Source: Actinokineospora terrae
GTDB taxonomy: Bacteria; Actinomycetota; Actinomycetes; Mycobacteriales; Pseudonocardiaceae
Assembly (NCBI RefSeq): GCF_900111175.1
Contig: NZ_FOGI01000002.1
Location: 356,022 to 420,021, forward strand
Reading direction: 5' to 3'
DNA length: 64,000 nt
Each line of letters opens with the position of its first letter. Position 1 is the first letter of the stretch. Below are positions 53,223 to 61,508 of this stretch, one piece after another. The notes beneath the pieces were generated by a model. It searched no databases. It saw only the letters and a list, made by a program, of their open reading frames with translations, and was not told the origin of the DNA. The position numbers and the translations under genes are program-made.

Positions 53223-54449
53223 TCATTCCCAGCGGCGCGCGGAAAGCGAACTCGATGCCGTTTCCCAACCGAGGAACAACAGCGGGGTCGCCAGCAGCAG
53301 CACGCCCGCGACCGCGATCGCCGCCCGGGGACCGGTGACGCCCGCCAGCACCCCCCACAGCGCGGTGAGGGCCGCCGTGCCCGCCTTGGTGGTGACCGAC
53401 CAGGCCGCCAGCGCGCGGGTGAGCCGGTCGGTGGGGATGCGCTGGAGCCGGTAGGTCGCCGCCAGCGGGGTGAACACGCCGACGCAGGCGATCAGCCCGA
53501 ACTCGACCACGACGACGAGCAGCAGTCCGGCGAGGCCAGGGCCGACGAACGCCAGCCCGATCGGCCAGCACACCCGCAGCACCCCGGCGGCGAGCAGGAC
53601 CTCCCGCTGCCCGAACCGGTCGACGAGCCGCCCGACCACCCGCGCGCCGATGAGCCCGCCGAGGCAGGGCAGCGTGAAGACCAGGCCGTACTGCCACGGC
53701 TCGAACCCGAGGTCGACGAGCATCATGACCGTCAGCAGCGGCGCCGTGGCCATGATCAGCCCGTTCACCAGGACGGTGTTGGCCAACAACGGCCGCAGTT
53801 GCGGACTCGCGCGCAGATAACGCCATCCTTCGAGCACGCCACCGGTCTCCGCGCAACGCCGAGCGGGAGGTGGTTCGGTGCGGCCGATCGCGCGGATTCC
53901 GGACGCCGAGAACAGGTAGCTCACCGCGTCGGCGACAACGGTCACCACCGGGCCGAGGAATCCGATCGCCGCCGTGCCGATCGGCGGGCCGACCGCGGTG
54001 GCCAACCACGTGGTGGTCTCGAACCGGCTATTCGCGACAAGCAGGTCATCCGGACCCACCAGTGATTTCACGCACGCCCCCGCCGCGGCCCGGAAGACGA
54101 TGTCGGCCGCGGCGACGACCACCGACACCACCAGCAGGTGCGCGAAGGTGAGCAGTCCGAGGGCGAACGCGGCGGGCACGCTCAGCAGCGCCGCGAACCG
54201 GGTGAGGTCCATGCCGACCATCACCGCCCGCTTGCGCCGGAACTCGACCCACGCCCCCAGCGGCACCGCGATCGCGGCCCCCACCGCCTGCCCCGCCGCC
54301 GCCAGCAGCGACACCGCCGCGGCCCCCGCCTGCAGCACCAGGATGGCGATCAGCGGGAACGCGTTGAACGCCAGCCAGGTGCCGAACGTGCTCACCGAGT
54401 ACGCCGCCCACAGCCACCCGAACCCCCGACCCAACGACCGCGTGCCCAC
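53223..54449 (-). CDS. MFS transporter, possible exporter for the adjacent cluster
   Basis: 408 residues with about 12 membrane helices, starting GFGWLWAAYSVSTFGTWLAF. The GAWVEFRRKRAVMVGMDLTR loop is the conserved MFS loop between helices 2 and 3. It resembles the MFS_3 drug-efflux group. GTG 54449 is chosen because upstream frame lacks protein character. It is divergent from the SznE-like gene, so export or self-protection for the nitrosation cluster is likely but unproven. Confidence 0.85.
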   Translation of the reverse strand: MGTRSLGRGFGWLWAAYSVSTFGTWLAFNAFPLIAILVLQAGAAAVSLLAAAGQAVGAAIAVPLGAWVEFRRKRAVMVGMDLTRFAALLSVPAAFALGLLTFAHLLVVSVVVAAADIVFRAAAGACVKSLVGPDDLLVANSRFETTTWLATAVGPPIGTAAIGFLGPVVTVVADAVSYLFSASGIRAIGRTEPPPARRCAETGGVLEGWRYLRASPQLRPLLANTVLVNGLIMATAPLLTVMMLVDLGFEPWQYGLVFTLPCLGGLIGARVVGRLVDRFGQREVLLAAGVLRVCWPIGLAFVGPGLAGLLLVVVVEFGLIACVGVFTPLAATYRLQRIPTDRLTRALAAWSVTTKAGTAALTALWGVLAGVTGPRAAIAVAGVLLLATPLLFLGWETASSSLSARRWE

Positions 54450-54702
54450 GGGGCGACAGTCAACCCCCCGGTCCGCCCCGGCCCGCGCGCGGCCCCCGGG
54501 TAATGGCAGGCCATTTCCGGCCGTGCGATTTCCGGAAAGCGTCAACCGGTATGTCCAGAATTCACCGACATCGCCGGATCAACGCGCGCGGGAGGCAATC
54601 GTACCCCCGTCCGGCCACCCCCGCAGAACGGAACAATGGGGTCACCCAGCGGAGTCGGCGCCGGTCGGACTGGGCCAACCGGGCTTCGATTGGTTTGGAC
54701 CA
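54450..54702. other. intergenic region between MFS and methyltransferase genes
   Basis: Part of a 424-base gap. Contains an AATGGC-AG-GCCATT palindrome at 54502-54515 near the MFS start, possibly an operator. No gene is visible on either strand. Confidence 0.4.
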
Positions 54703-54731
54703 TTGACATGCGTCGTGGGTTTGGCACGATG
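54703..54731 (+). promoter_or_regulatory. candidate promoter of the nitrosation operon
   Basis: A consensus TTGACA at 54703-54708 is followed after 17 bases by ACGATG, a weak -10. It would give a ~140-base leader before the methyltransferase ATG at 54874. The -35 is good, the -10 is poor, so this is tentative. Confidence 0.35.
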
Positions 54732-54873
54732 AGGGAGATGGCCGTTGCGGCCAGTCCGGAATTGATCTGGGGCCGGGGAATCGCGTCAAGGCGAACGCGA
54801 TCGGCAGTAAACCGCGGCGGGCCGACAACGGCCCGGCGGAACGCGACAACACCTTTTGGCGGGGGCTCAAGGG

Positions 54874-55932
54874 ATGACGGTGAGCGAGAGCGCACGTGTG
54901 CCGGTCGAGGACCGCGCACCGGTCGGCGCCGAGGACAGACTCGTGGTGGCGGCGGCCGAGGCGAGCCACCAGCGGGCGGTGCAGGCGATGGAGCTGAACC
55001 GGGACGCGGTGGCGGCGTTGCAGTCGGACAACGGTGGGAGATCGGCGATCGCGCGGGTCGCGCAACGGTCCATCCCGCGATGGCACTTCGCGATGCTCAA
55101 CGACGCCGAGCGCAACGATGCGCTGGCGGTGGCCGTGGAGCGGCAAGTGCGGCCGGGCATGCACGTGCTGGACATCGGGTCCGGCAGCGGGCTGCTCGCG
55201 CTGATGGCGGCCCAGGCCGGGGCCGCGCGGGTGACCTCGTGCGAGGCGAACCCGATCCTGGCCGAGATCGCCCGGCAGGTGGTGGCCGCGCACGGGATGG
55301 CGGACCGGGTCGAGGTGGTGACCGCGATGTCCACCGACCTCGTCGTCGGCAGGGACCTGCCGCGACCGGCCGACGTGATCGTCTCGGAGATCGTGGACTG
55401 CGGCCTGATCGGCGAGGGCCTGCTGCCCACGATGCGCCACGCGAGAACGCACCTGCTGGCCCCCGGCGGCCGCGTGCTCCCGCCCTCGGGCAGGCTGCAC
55501 GGCGCGTTGCTGGAGAGCGAGGTGGTGGCCGGGTTCAACCGGGTCACCGAGGCGGCGGGCTTCGACGTCAGCGCGTTCAACGTCACCGCGACGATCGGGC
55601 ACTTCCCGGTGCGGCTCAACACCTGGCCGCACCGCGTGCTCGGCGGCTACGAGCCGCTGGTGGACTTCGACGTCCAGCACGGCGACCTGGACGACGGCAC
55701 GCGGCGCACGGCGCTACGCCCGGAGACCGACGGCACCGCGCACGGGGTCGTGGCCTGGTTCGAGATGGACCTCGGCGGCGGGGTCGTGCTGCGCAACTCG
55801 CCGGACAACGTGGGGTCGCACTGGATGCAGGCGTTCCTCCCGTTCGACGAACCCGTCGCGGTGCGCGCGGGACACACCATCGATGTCGAGATCCGTTGGC
55901 AGGAAACACAACTGTTCGCAGCAGTGCACTGA
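54874..55932 (+). CDS. sznE: PRMT-like arginine N-methyltransferase, SznE-like
   Basis: 352 residues. SAM motif I VLDIGSGSGLLALMA (98-112), acidic Glu124 (SCEAN), and a PRMT double-glutamate loop SEIVDCGLIGEG with Glu172 and Glu181, followed by a beta-barrel C-terminal half. These are the marks of protein-arginine-methyltransferase-type enzymes that methylate guanidine groups. In streptozotocin biosynthesis SznE makes N-omega-methyl-L-arginine, the substrate of SznF, and here it sits 36 bases before the SznF-like gene. The pair therefore implies free arginine as acceptor, not a protein. Confidence 0.85.
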   Translation: MTVSESARVPVEDRAPVGAEDRLVVAAAEASHQRAVQAMELNRDAVAALQSDNGGRSAIARVAQRSIPRWHFAMLNDAERNDALAVAVERQVRPGMHVLDIGSGSGLLALMAAQAGAARVTSCEANPILAEIARQVVAAHGMADRVEVVTAMSTDLVVGRDLPRPADVIVSEIVDCGLIGEGLLPTMRHARTHLLAPGGRVLPPSGRLHGALLESEVVAGFNRVTEAAGFDVSAFNVTATIGHFPVRLNTWPHRVLGGYEPLVDFDVQHGDLDDGTRRTALRPETDGTAHGVVAWFEMDLGGGVVLRNSPDNVGSHWMQAFLPFDEPVAVRAGHTIDVEIRWQETQLFAAVH

Positions 55933-55968
55933 GACCGCAGTGGCTCAACGATTCGACGGGGAGAACGC

Positions 55969-57390
55969 ATGAGCGACGTCGGACCACACCGCCCGTTCGA
56001 GCTGGGCGGCGCCGACCTGAGGGACGCGATCAAGCGCTACACCAGCAACCCCCTCTACCTCGACAACGAGGAGTGGGAGAACGACGACAACCCGTACCGC
56101 AGGCAGCTGCGCCCGCAGGTCGTGGACCACCTGGACTTCGACCGCGTGCTCGGCCGCGCCGAGGTCCTCGACTACGAGAACCTCGCCGCGCACCGGATCC
56201 TGACCACGATCTACGAGAACGACCTGGTGTTCTTCCCCAAGTCCGGTCTCGCCGACGAGCGGAAGTGGTCGGACTTCAACGCCTTCTACAGCTCGTCCAA
56301 CCGGGTGCTCGGCGAGACGATCCGGCCCGCGCTGGAACGCCACTCCTTCGGCTTCCTCGACGACGAGGTCGAGGTCGCGGGCGACTGGACCCGCGACTCG
56401 CTGGAGGCCTACCTGCGGGCCGTGGAGGACACACCGCAGGAACCGTCGCTGTCGGAGCAGGCGATCAGCAACTCCAGCGACCCCGAGCGGGCCGCGCGCA
56501 TGTGGCTGATCCAGTACGCCCCGGACTTCCTGTCCGAGGCCTCGCCGATGATCCGCAACGTGCTGGGCTACTACGGCCCGGCGCAGTCGGAGTGGTTCAA
56601 GGTGGTGATCGACGAGTACGGCTACGGGGTGCACGAGACCAAGCACAGCAAGCTGTTCGAGGACACCCTGACCTCCGTGGGCCTGCGCACCGACCTGCAC
56701 CACTACTGGCAGTACTACCTGTCCAGCAGCCTGATGGCCAACAACTACTTCCACTACCTCGGCAAGAACCACGAGCTGTTCTTCCGCTACCTCGGCGCCC
56801 TCTACTACACCGAGACGACCCTGGTGGACTTCTGCCGCCGCGCCGACGCGCTGCTGCGGTCGGTGTTCGGGGACACAGTGGACACCCGGTACTTCACCGA
56901 ACACGTGCACATCGATACCCACCACGGCCGGATGGCGTTGGAGAAGATCATCCTGCCGGTGGTGGACGCCTGCGGGCCGCGGGTGATCCCGGAGATCGTG
57001 CGCGGGTTCGAGGAGTTCCAGGTCGTCGCCGGGATCGCCGACGAGGACTTCGCGCGGCAGATCGCCTGGATGGACGCCGGGCCGCGCAACAAGCAGCTGC
57101 ACGCGCCGGTGTGGGACGCGATCCGCGCGGGCCGGGTGACCGCGCCGGTCGCGCACATCGTGGAACCCAGGGGCGAGCTGTCGAACACCCACTGCCACAA
57201 CGGCGACGAGCTGTGCCACATCGTGTCCGGCACGATGAGGTTCGTCAGCGGCTTCGACTCGTACCAGATCCTGGAGGCGGGCGAGGGCACGGTGATCAAC
57301 GGCAACCGGTTGCACGGGGCCATCATCGAGTCCGAGGAGTGCGTCTACGAGATCCACTCCGTGGGGGACTACGAGAAATGCTTGTCCTGA
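55969..57390 (+). CDS. sznF: SznF-like N-nitrosating diiron/cupin enzyme
   Basis: 473 residues, almost the length of SznF (471, from memory). N-terminal helical part, central heme-oxygenase-like diiron domain and C-terminal cupin. With an offset of +1 to the SznF numbers I recall, all ligands are present: diiron Glu190, Glu216, His226, Glu282, His312, Asp316, His319; cupin His408, His410, His449 (THCHNGDE ... GNRLHG). In SznF the diiron part hydroxylates two nitrogens of N-methylarginine and the cupin rearranges the product into an N-nitrosourea. ATG 55969 follows GGGGAG. Overlaps the Rieske gene by 13 bases. Confidence 0.9.
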   Translation: MSDVGPHRPFELGGADLRDAIKRYTSNPLYLDNEEWENDDNPYRRQLRPQVVDHLDFDRVLGRAEVLDYENLAAHRILTTIYENDLVFFPKSGLADERKWSDFNAFYSSSNRVLGETIRPALERHSFGFLDDEVEVAGDWTRDSLEAYLRAVEDTPQEPSLSEQAISNSSDPERAARMWLIQYAPDFLSEASPMIRNVLGYYGPAQSEWFKVVIDEYGYGVHETKHSKLFEDTLTSVGLRTDLHHYWQYYLSSSLMANNYFHYLGKNHELFFRYLGALYYTETTLVDFCRRADALLRSVFGDTVDTRYFTEHVHIDTHHGRMALEKIILPVVDACGPRVIPEIVRGFEEFQVVAGIADEDFARQIAWMDAGPRNKQLHAPVWDAIRAGRVTAPVAHIVEPRGELSNTHCHNGDELCHIVSGTMRFVSGFDSYQILEAGEGTVINGNRLHGAIIESEECVYEIHSVGDYEKCLS

Positions 57391-57743
57391 CCTTCGCGGT
57401 CAGCGGCGCGGGCAACTGCGTGCGCGTCGCGGGCGCCCCGTACGTCTACGCCCGGTCCCGGTTCGGCTCCTTCGTGCTGCCCGCGCGGTGCCCGCACCGC
57501 GGCGGTCCGCTGCACCTGGGGGTGTTCGAACCGGACCGGCCGCGCCTGGTGTGCCCGTGGCACGAGCGGGCCAGCTCGGTGACCAGGGCGATCACCGCGG
57601 GCGTGCCCGTGGTGCGCAACGGGAACCGGGCGACCGCGGTGTTCCCGCACCCGCCGGGGACCCCGCACGAGCTGACCCACCTTCCGCTGTCCCCCGACCT
57701 CGGGGGCACCCACTCGCAGGAGCGGCCATGCGCCCAGCGGTGA
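57378..57743 (+). CDS. small Rieske [2Fe-2S] protein
   Basis: 121 residues. Rieske ligands Cys38, His40 (RCPHRGG), Cys59, His62 (VCPWHE). No catalytic oxygenase domain follows, so it is a ferredoxin-type Rieske that could deliver electrons to the diiron enzyme, or a diverged partner subunit. ATG 57378 lies inside the SznF-like gene end and its own end overlaps the ATP-grasp start by 16 bases, so the three are made as one unit. Confidence 0.82.
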   Translation: MLVLTFAVSGAGNCVRVAGAPYVYARSRFGSFVLPARCPHRGGPLHLGVFEPDRPRLVCPWHERASSVTRAITAGVPVVRNGNRATAVFPHPPGTPHELTHLPLSPDLGGTHSQERPCAQR

Positions 57744-58969
57744 TCGTCGACCCGTACACCTCGGGCGCGTTGTTCGCGCCCGCCTTCCACGAGGCCGGGG
57801 TGCCCGTGGTCGCCCTGCTCTCGAGCCCGGCGCCGCCCGAGGTGTACGCGGCGTCGTTCCGGCAGGAGGACTACGCCGAGATCATCGTCCACAGTGGTCA
57901 CACCCAGCGGCGGCTGCGCGAGCTGGACCCGGTGTGCCTGCTGCCCGGCTGCGAGTCCGGGGTCGAGCTGGCCGACGCGCTCACCGCCGAGGTGTTCCCC
58001 GAGTGGGCCAACGTGCCCGAGCTGACCCCGGCGCGCAGGCACAAGGGCGCGATGGCCGAGGCGGTGGCGCTGGCCGGGTTGCCGATCATCCCGCAGGTCT
58101 GCACGGCCGACCCGGACGAGGTGACCGCGTGGATCGCCAAGTACGGGCTGGCGGGCAAGGACCTGGTGGTCAAGCCGCCCAAGAGCGCGGGCACCGACGG
58201 GGTGAGCAGGGTCGCGGGCGGGCACGGGTGGCGTGAGGTGTTCGACGCGCGACTGGGGCGGCGCAACCGGCTCGGGCTGGTGAACGACCAGGTGCTGGTG
58301 CAGCAGCACGCGGTCGGCACGGAGTACGTGGTCGACCTGTTCAGCCACGGCGGCGACCACACCGTCGCCGACGTGTGCCGCTACGGCAAGGTCGACAACG
58401 GGCCCCACATGGCGGTGTACGAGAGCTTGGAGTGGCTGGCGCCGGACGACCCGGTGGTGCCGGTGCTCACCGAGCACGCCAAGCACGTGCTCGACGCGGT
58501 GGGCCTGCGCTACGGCACCGCGCACGTCGAACTGATCCTCACCGACCACGGGCCGCGGCTGGTCGAGGTCGGGATCCGGCCGCACGGCGGCGGGCACCCC
58601 CGGTTCTGCCGGGTCGCCACCGGGGACAGCCAGGTCGACCGCGCGGTCCGGCACTTCACCGGTCGGGGCGAGGTGCCGGAGGGGTACGCGCTGCGCAAGC
58701 ACATGCGGGTGGTGTTCCTGATGAGCCGCACCGCGGGGGTCGTGCGCGGGACCGACTCGCTCGCGGTCATCCCGGAGTTGGCCTCGCACCACGAGTCGGT
58801 GATCACCGTGCGCGCCGGGGACCGGATCGAGGTGACGGACGATCTGTTCGCCACCTTCGACGTGGGGTTCGTGGTGCTGGCGCACGATGACCGGCAACAG
58901 GTGCTGGCGGATGAGGCGGCGGTGCGGAAGGCGGAGGCGGGGCTGGAGGTCGTGGCTGATCGGGGGTGA
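57728..58969 (+). CDS. ATP-grasp ligase
   Basis: 413 residues. ATP-grasp fold: N-terminal Rossmann-like part (RPAVIVDPYTSGALFAPAF), Lys149 in VVKPPKSAGTDGVSRV for nucleotide binding, and VEVGIRPHGGGHPR as the metal-binding end. Members join a carboxylate to an amine with ATP. Here it could link the nitrosourea amino acid to another building block. AGGAG precedes ATG 57728. Same operon as the preceding three genes. Confidence 0.88.
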   Translation: MRPAVIVDPYTSGALFAPAFHEAGVPVVALLSSPAPPEVYAASFRQEDYAEIIVHSGHTQRRLRELDPVCLLPGCESGVELADALTAEVFPEWANVPELTPARRHKGAMAEAVALAGLPIIPQVCTADPDEVTAWIAKYGLAGKDLVVKPPKSAGTDGVSRVAGGHGWREVFDARLGRRNRLGLVNDQVLVQQHAVGTEYVVDLFSHGGDHTVADVCRYGKVDNGPHMAVYESLEWLAPDDPVVPVLTEHAKHVLDAVGLRYGTAHVELILTDHGPRLVEVGIRPHGGGHPRFCRVATGDSQVDRAVRHFTGRGEVPEGYALRKHMRVVFLMSRTAGVVRGTDSLAVIPELASHHESVITVRAGDRIEVTDDLFATFDVGFVVLAHDDRQQVLADEAAVRKAEAGLEVVADRG

Positions 58970-59013
58970 TGTCGGTCCACTGTGGAGTTGTCGGGTCCTC
59001 GTGGGGGTGGGTG

Positions 59014-59157
59014 CTCGATGGGGCGGACTTGTTTTGCGCGGGGCTCCTGCACCCTCCTGGGAAGAGCACAAAGGCGGGGCCTGAAGAGACGGCCCTCCCC
59101 CGCGCGGAGAGCTTACGGAGGGTGCCACCCCGCGCAAAACAAGTCCGCCCCATCGAG
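59014..59157. repeat. 144-base inverted repeat between ATP-grasp and amidase genes
   Basis: The outer arms, 59014-59043 and 59128-59157, are 30 bases long and exact reverse complements. After a small offset they continue pairing (GCACCCTCC at 59049-59057 with GGAGGGTGC at 59117-59125). The inner ~60 bases are partly self-complementary. It lies 45 bases after the ATP-grasp stop and could be a terminator/attenuator or a miniature inverted-repeat element. No target duplication was recognised. Confidence 0.8.
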
Positions 59158-59385
59158 CAGTGTTCGTGTGGAGGGGCAGCTGTCCTCCACGCGGAAACCG
59201 CAGGCCCACGCGGGAGGAGTTCGGTCGTCGAGCACGTGGGCGTGGAACTAGGCGGGTGTCAGGGAACGAGCGCGGAAGTGGTTAGGGCACGGCGATAGCA
59301 CGGCGATCGAGGTTTCACCCGATTGAGAAGGGGCAGTTCGACAACGGGCTGCAACGCGACGGGGATGGGCGGTGTTCTGGAAGGT
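59158..59385. other. upstream region of the amidase unit
   Basis: Holds a 7-base hairpin GTGGAGG/CCTCCAC at 59168-59190 and the direct repeat at 59287-59307. No gene seen. Confidence 0.35.
59287..59307 (+). repeat. 10-base direct repeat with 11-base period
   Basis: GCACGGCGAT occurs twice, at 59287-59296 and 59298-59307. Starts are 11 bases apart, about 80 bases before the amidase start. That period is what SARP-type activators use for their sites, but the sequence does not match a known SARP site. Confidence 0.4.
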
Positions 59386-60852
59386 ATGGACAACTTCAGC
59401 CACCTGTCGGCCACTCGGCTGGCGGACATGATCAGGCGCCGGGAAGTGTCGCCGGTGGAAGTGGTCAGGGGCAGTCTGGAGCGGATCGAGCGGGTGGACC
59501 CGGAGGTCAACGCGTTCGTCACGCTGTGCCAGGAGGCGGCGCTCGACGCGGCGCGGGAGGCTGAGCGGGTGGTGGTGTCCGGGGCGCCGTTGCCGCCGTT
59601 GCACGGGGTGCCGATCGGGGTGAAGGACCTCGACCCGGTGGCCGGGGTGCGGATGACCCGGGGGTCGGCGGTGTACGCGGACCTGGTGCCGACCGAGACG
59701 GTGGAGTGCGTGGCGCGGCTGGTGCGGGCCGGGGCGATCGTGGTGGGCAAGACCAACACCCCGGAGTTCGGGCACAAGGCGACCACGGACAGCAGCCTGT
59801 TCGGGCCCGCCAGCACGCCGTTCAACCCGGCGATGAACGCGGGTGGGTCCTCCGGTGGCAGCGCGGCGGCGGTCGCGGCCGGGATGGTGCCCATCGCGCA
59901 GGGGTCGGACGCGGGTGGGTCGCTGCGGGTGCCCGCCTCGTTCTGCGGGGTCTACACGCTGATGAGCACGTTCGGGCGGGTCGCGGTTCCCGCGCGGCCC
60001 AACGCGTTCCGCAGGCTCAACCCGATGGTGTGCTTCGGCGCGCTGACCCGCACCGTCGAGGACTCGGCGCTGGTGCTGGACCTGATGTCCGGGCCGCACC
60101 CGCGCGACCCGTACTCGTTCCCGGTGCCGGACCGGGTGGGCGAGCACCTGCACCGCTCGCTCGACGGCGTGCGCGTGGCGTACCTGCCGACGCTCGGCGG
60201 CTACCCCGTCGAGCCGGAGGTGGACGCGGTGGTGCGCGCGGCGGTGCCCGCGTTCAAGGAGGCGGGCGCGCAGGTCGACGAGGTCGAGTTCAGCCTGCCG
60301 CTGCCGCACGACGAGTTGACCGCGGTGTGGCGCCGGTACCTGAAGGTGGCGCACGCGGAGTCCGTCGAGTACTCGCGGCGCCTCGGGCTCGACCTGCTGG
60401 GCGAGTGGCGGGACCGGATCTCGCCGGAGTTCGTCGAGAGCGCGGAACTGGGCGCGCTGCCCTCGGCGGTGGACGCGAAGATGGACGACATCGTGCGCAC
60501 CCAGGTCCTCGACGCCTTCGAGGACCTGTTCGACCGCTACGACCTCATCGTCAGCCCGGTCAACTGCGTGACCGGCATCGCCAACGACGCGACCCGCACC
60601 ACCAAGGGTCCGTCCACTGTGGCCGGTCAGGCGGTGGACGCGCAGGTGGGGTGGTCGATGACCAGCCCGTACAACTTCATCGGCAGCCCGGCGGCCAGCG
60701 TGCCCGCCGGTGTCGCGGCCAACGGGGTGCCGGTCGGGCTGCAGATCGCGGCCAGGCGCGGCAACGACGTCGCGGTGGCCGCGGCGAGCGCCGCGTTCGA
60801 GCGGGTCGCACCCTGGCAGGACCTGTACCTCGCATTGGAGAACCGCGGATGA
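59386..60852 (+). CDS. amidase-signature-family hydrolase
   Basis: 488 residues. The Ser-cisSer-Lys triad is visible: Lys80 (GVKDLD), cis-Ser155 (GGSSGGS) and Ser179 ([11 protein letters not shown]). The family hydrolyses amides or transfers their nitrogen (GatA-like). In the cluster it may trim or release an amide intermediate. ATG 59386 is the likely start; ATG 59365 is in frame. The stop overlaps the HAD start (ATGA), and the three following genes form one unit. Confidence 0.87.
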   Translation: MDNFSHLSATRLADMIRRREVSPVEVVRGSLERIERVDPEVNAFVTLCQEAALDAAREAERVVVSGAPLPPLHGVPIGVKDLDPVAGVRMTRGSAVYADLVPTETVECVARLVRAGAIVVGKTNTPEFGHKATTDSSLFGPASTPFNPAMNAGGSSGGSAAAVAAGMVPIAQGSDAGGSLRVPASFCGVYTLMSTFGRVAVPARPNAFRRLNPMVCFGALTRTVEDSALVLDLMSGPHPRDPYSFPVPDRVGEHLHRSLDGVRVAYLPTLGGYPVEPEVDAVVRAAVPAFKEAGAQVDEVEFSLPLPHDELTAVWRRYLKVAHAESVEYSRRLGLDLLGEWRDRISPEFVESAELGALPSAVDAKMDDIVRTQVLDAFEDLFDRYDLIVSPVNCVTGIANDATRTTKGPSTVAGQAVDAQVGWSMTSPYNFIGSPAASVPAGVAANGVPVGLQIAARRGNDVAVAAASAAFERVAPWQDLYLALENRG

Positions 60853-61508
60853 CCCTCGCGTTCAAGGCCGCCCTGTTCGACATGGACGGCACGCTCGCCG
60901 ACAGCGAGCCGCGCAGCAGGTGGGCGTGGCGCACGCTGTTCCGGACCTACGGGCTGGCGCTCGACGACGTGGAGCTCAAGACGTTCTCCGGTCGGCGCGG
61001 CCAGGACGTGCTGGCCGAGCGGACGCACCTGTTCCCGGCCGACACCACGGTCGACGGGCTGTTCGACGAGGCCATGGGGTACTGGGCCGTCGCGGACGTG
61101 CCGAGCGCGGTGGCGGTCCCGGGGGCGCCGGAGCTGGTCCGGGCGGTGCACGCGGCCGGGGTGCCCGCGGCGATCGTGTCGTCGGGTCGGCGCGCGGACG
61201 TGCACGGGCTGTTGGACGAGCTCGGGCTGGGCGAGTTCTTCGCGGTGGTGGTCGCGGCCGAGGACGTGACCGAGGGCAAGCCGCACCCCGAGGGCTTCCT
61301 GACCGCGTGCACCCGGCTCGGGGTCTCGGCGGAGGACGTGGTGGTGTTCGAGGACGCGCCAGCCGGGGTGGCCGCGGCGAAGGCGGCGGGCGCGGTGTGC
61401 GTCGCGGTGACCACGACCCGGCCGCACGAGCAGTTGGCAGCCGCGGACCTGGTCGTGGCGGACTTCGTGGGGATGACCTGGCCGCCGTCGGTGGGCGCGC
61501 GTCCGTGA
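60849..61508 (+). CDS. HAD-family phosphatase
   Basis: 219 residues. DMDGTLADS gives the nucleophile Asp11 and Asp13, IVSSGRR is motif II, KPHPEGF contains motif III lysine and FEDAPAGVAAAKAAG is motif IV. This is the beta-phosphoglucomutase/phosphoglycolate-phosphatase subgroup with a helical cap. It probably removes a phosphate from a small intermediate. It overlaps the amidase stop by four bases and the MFS start by four bases (GTGA). Confidence 0.88.
   Translation: MTLAFKAALFDMDGTLADSEPRSRWAWRTLFRTYGLALDDVELKTFSGRRGQDVLAERTHLFPADTTVDGLFDEAMGYWAVADVPSAVAVPGAPELVRAVHAAGVPAAIVSSGRRADVHGLLDELGLGEFFAVVVAAEDVTEGKPHPEGFLTACTRLGVSAEDVVVFEDAPAGVAAAKAAGAVCVAVTTTRPHEQLAAADLVVADFVGMTWPPSVGARP

Noticed and set aside
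54636-57377. long plus-strand frame continuing into the Rieske gene
   Set aside because: Only the part from ATG 57378 is protein-like; the rest is a frame-shifted shadow of the sznE and sznF-like genes.
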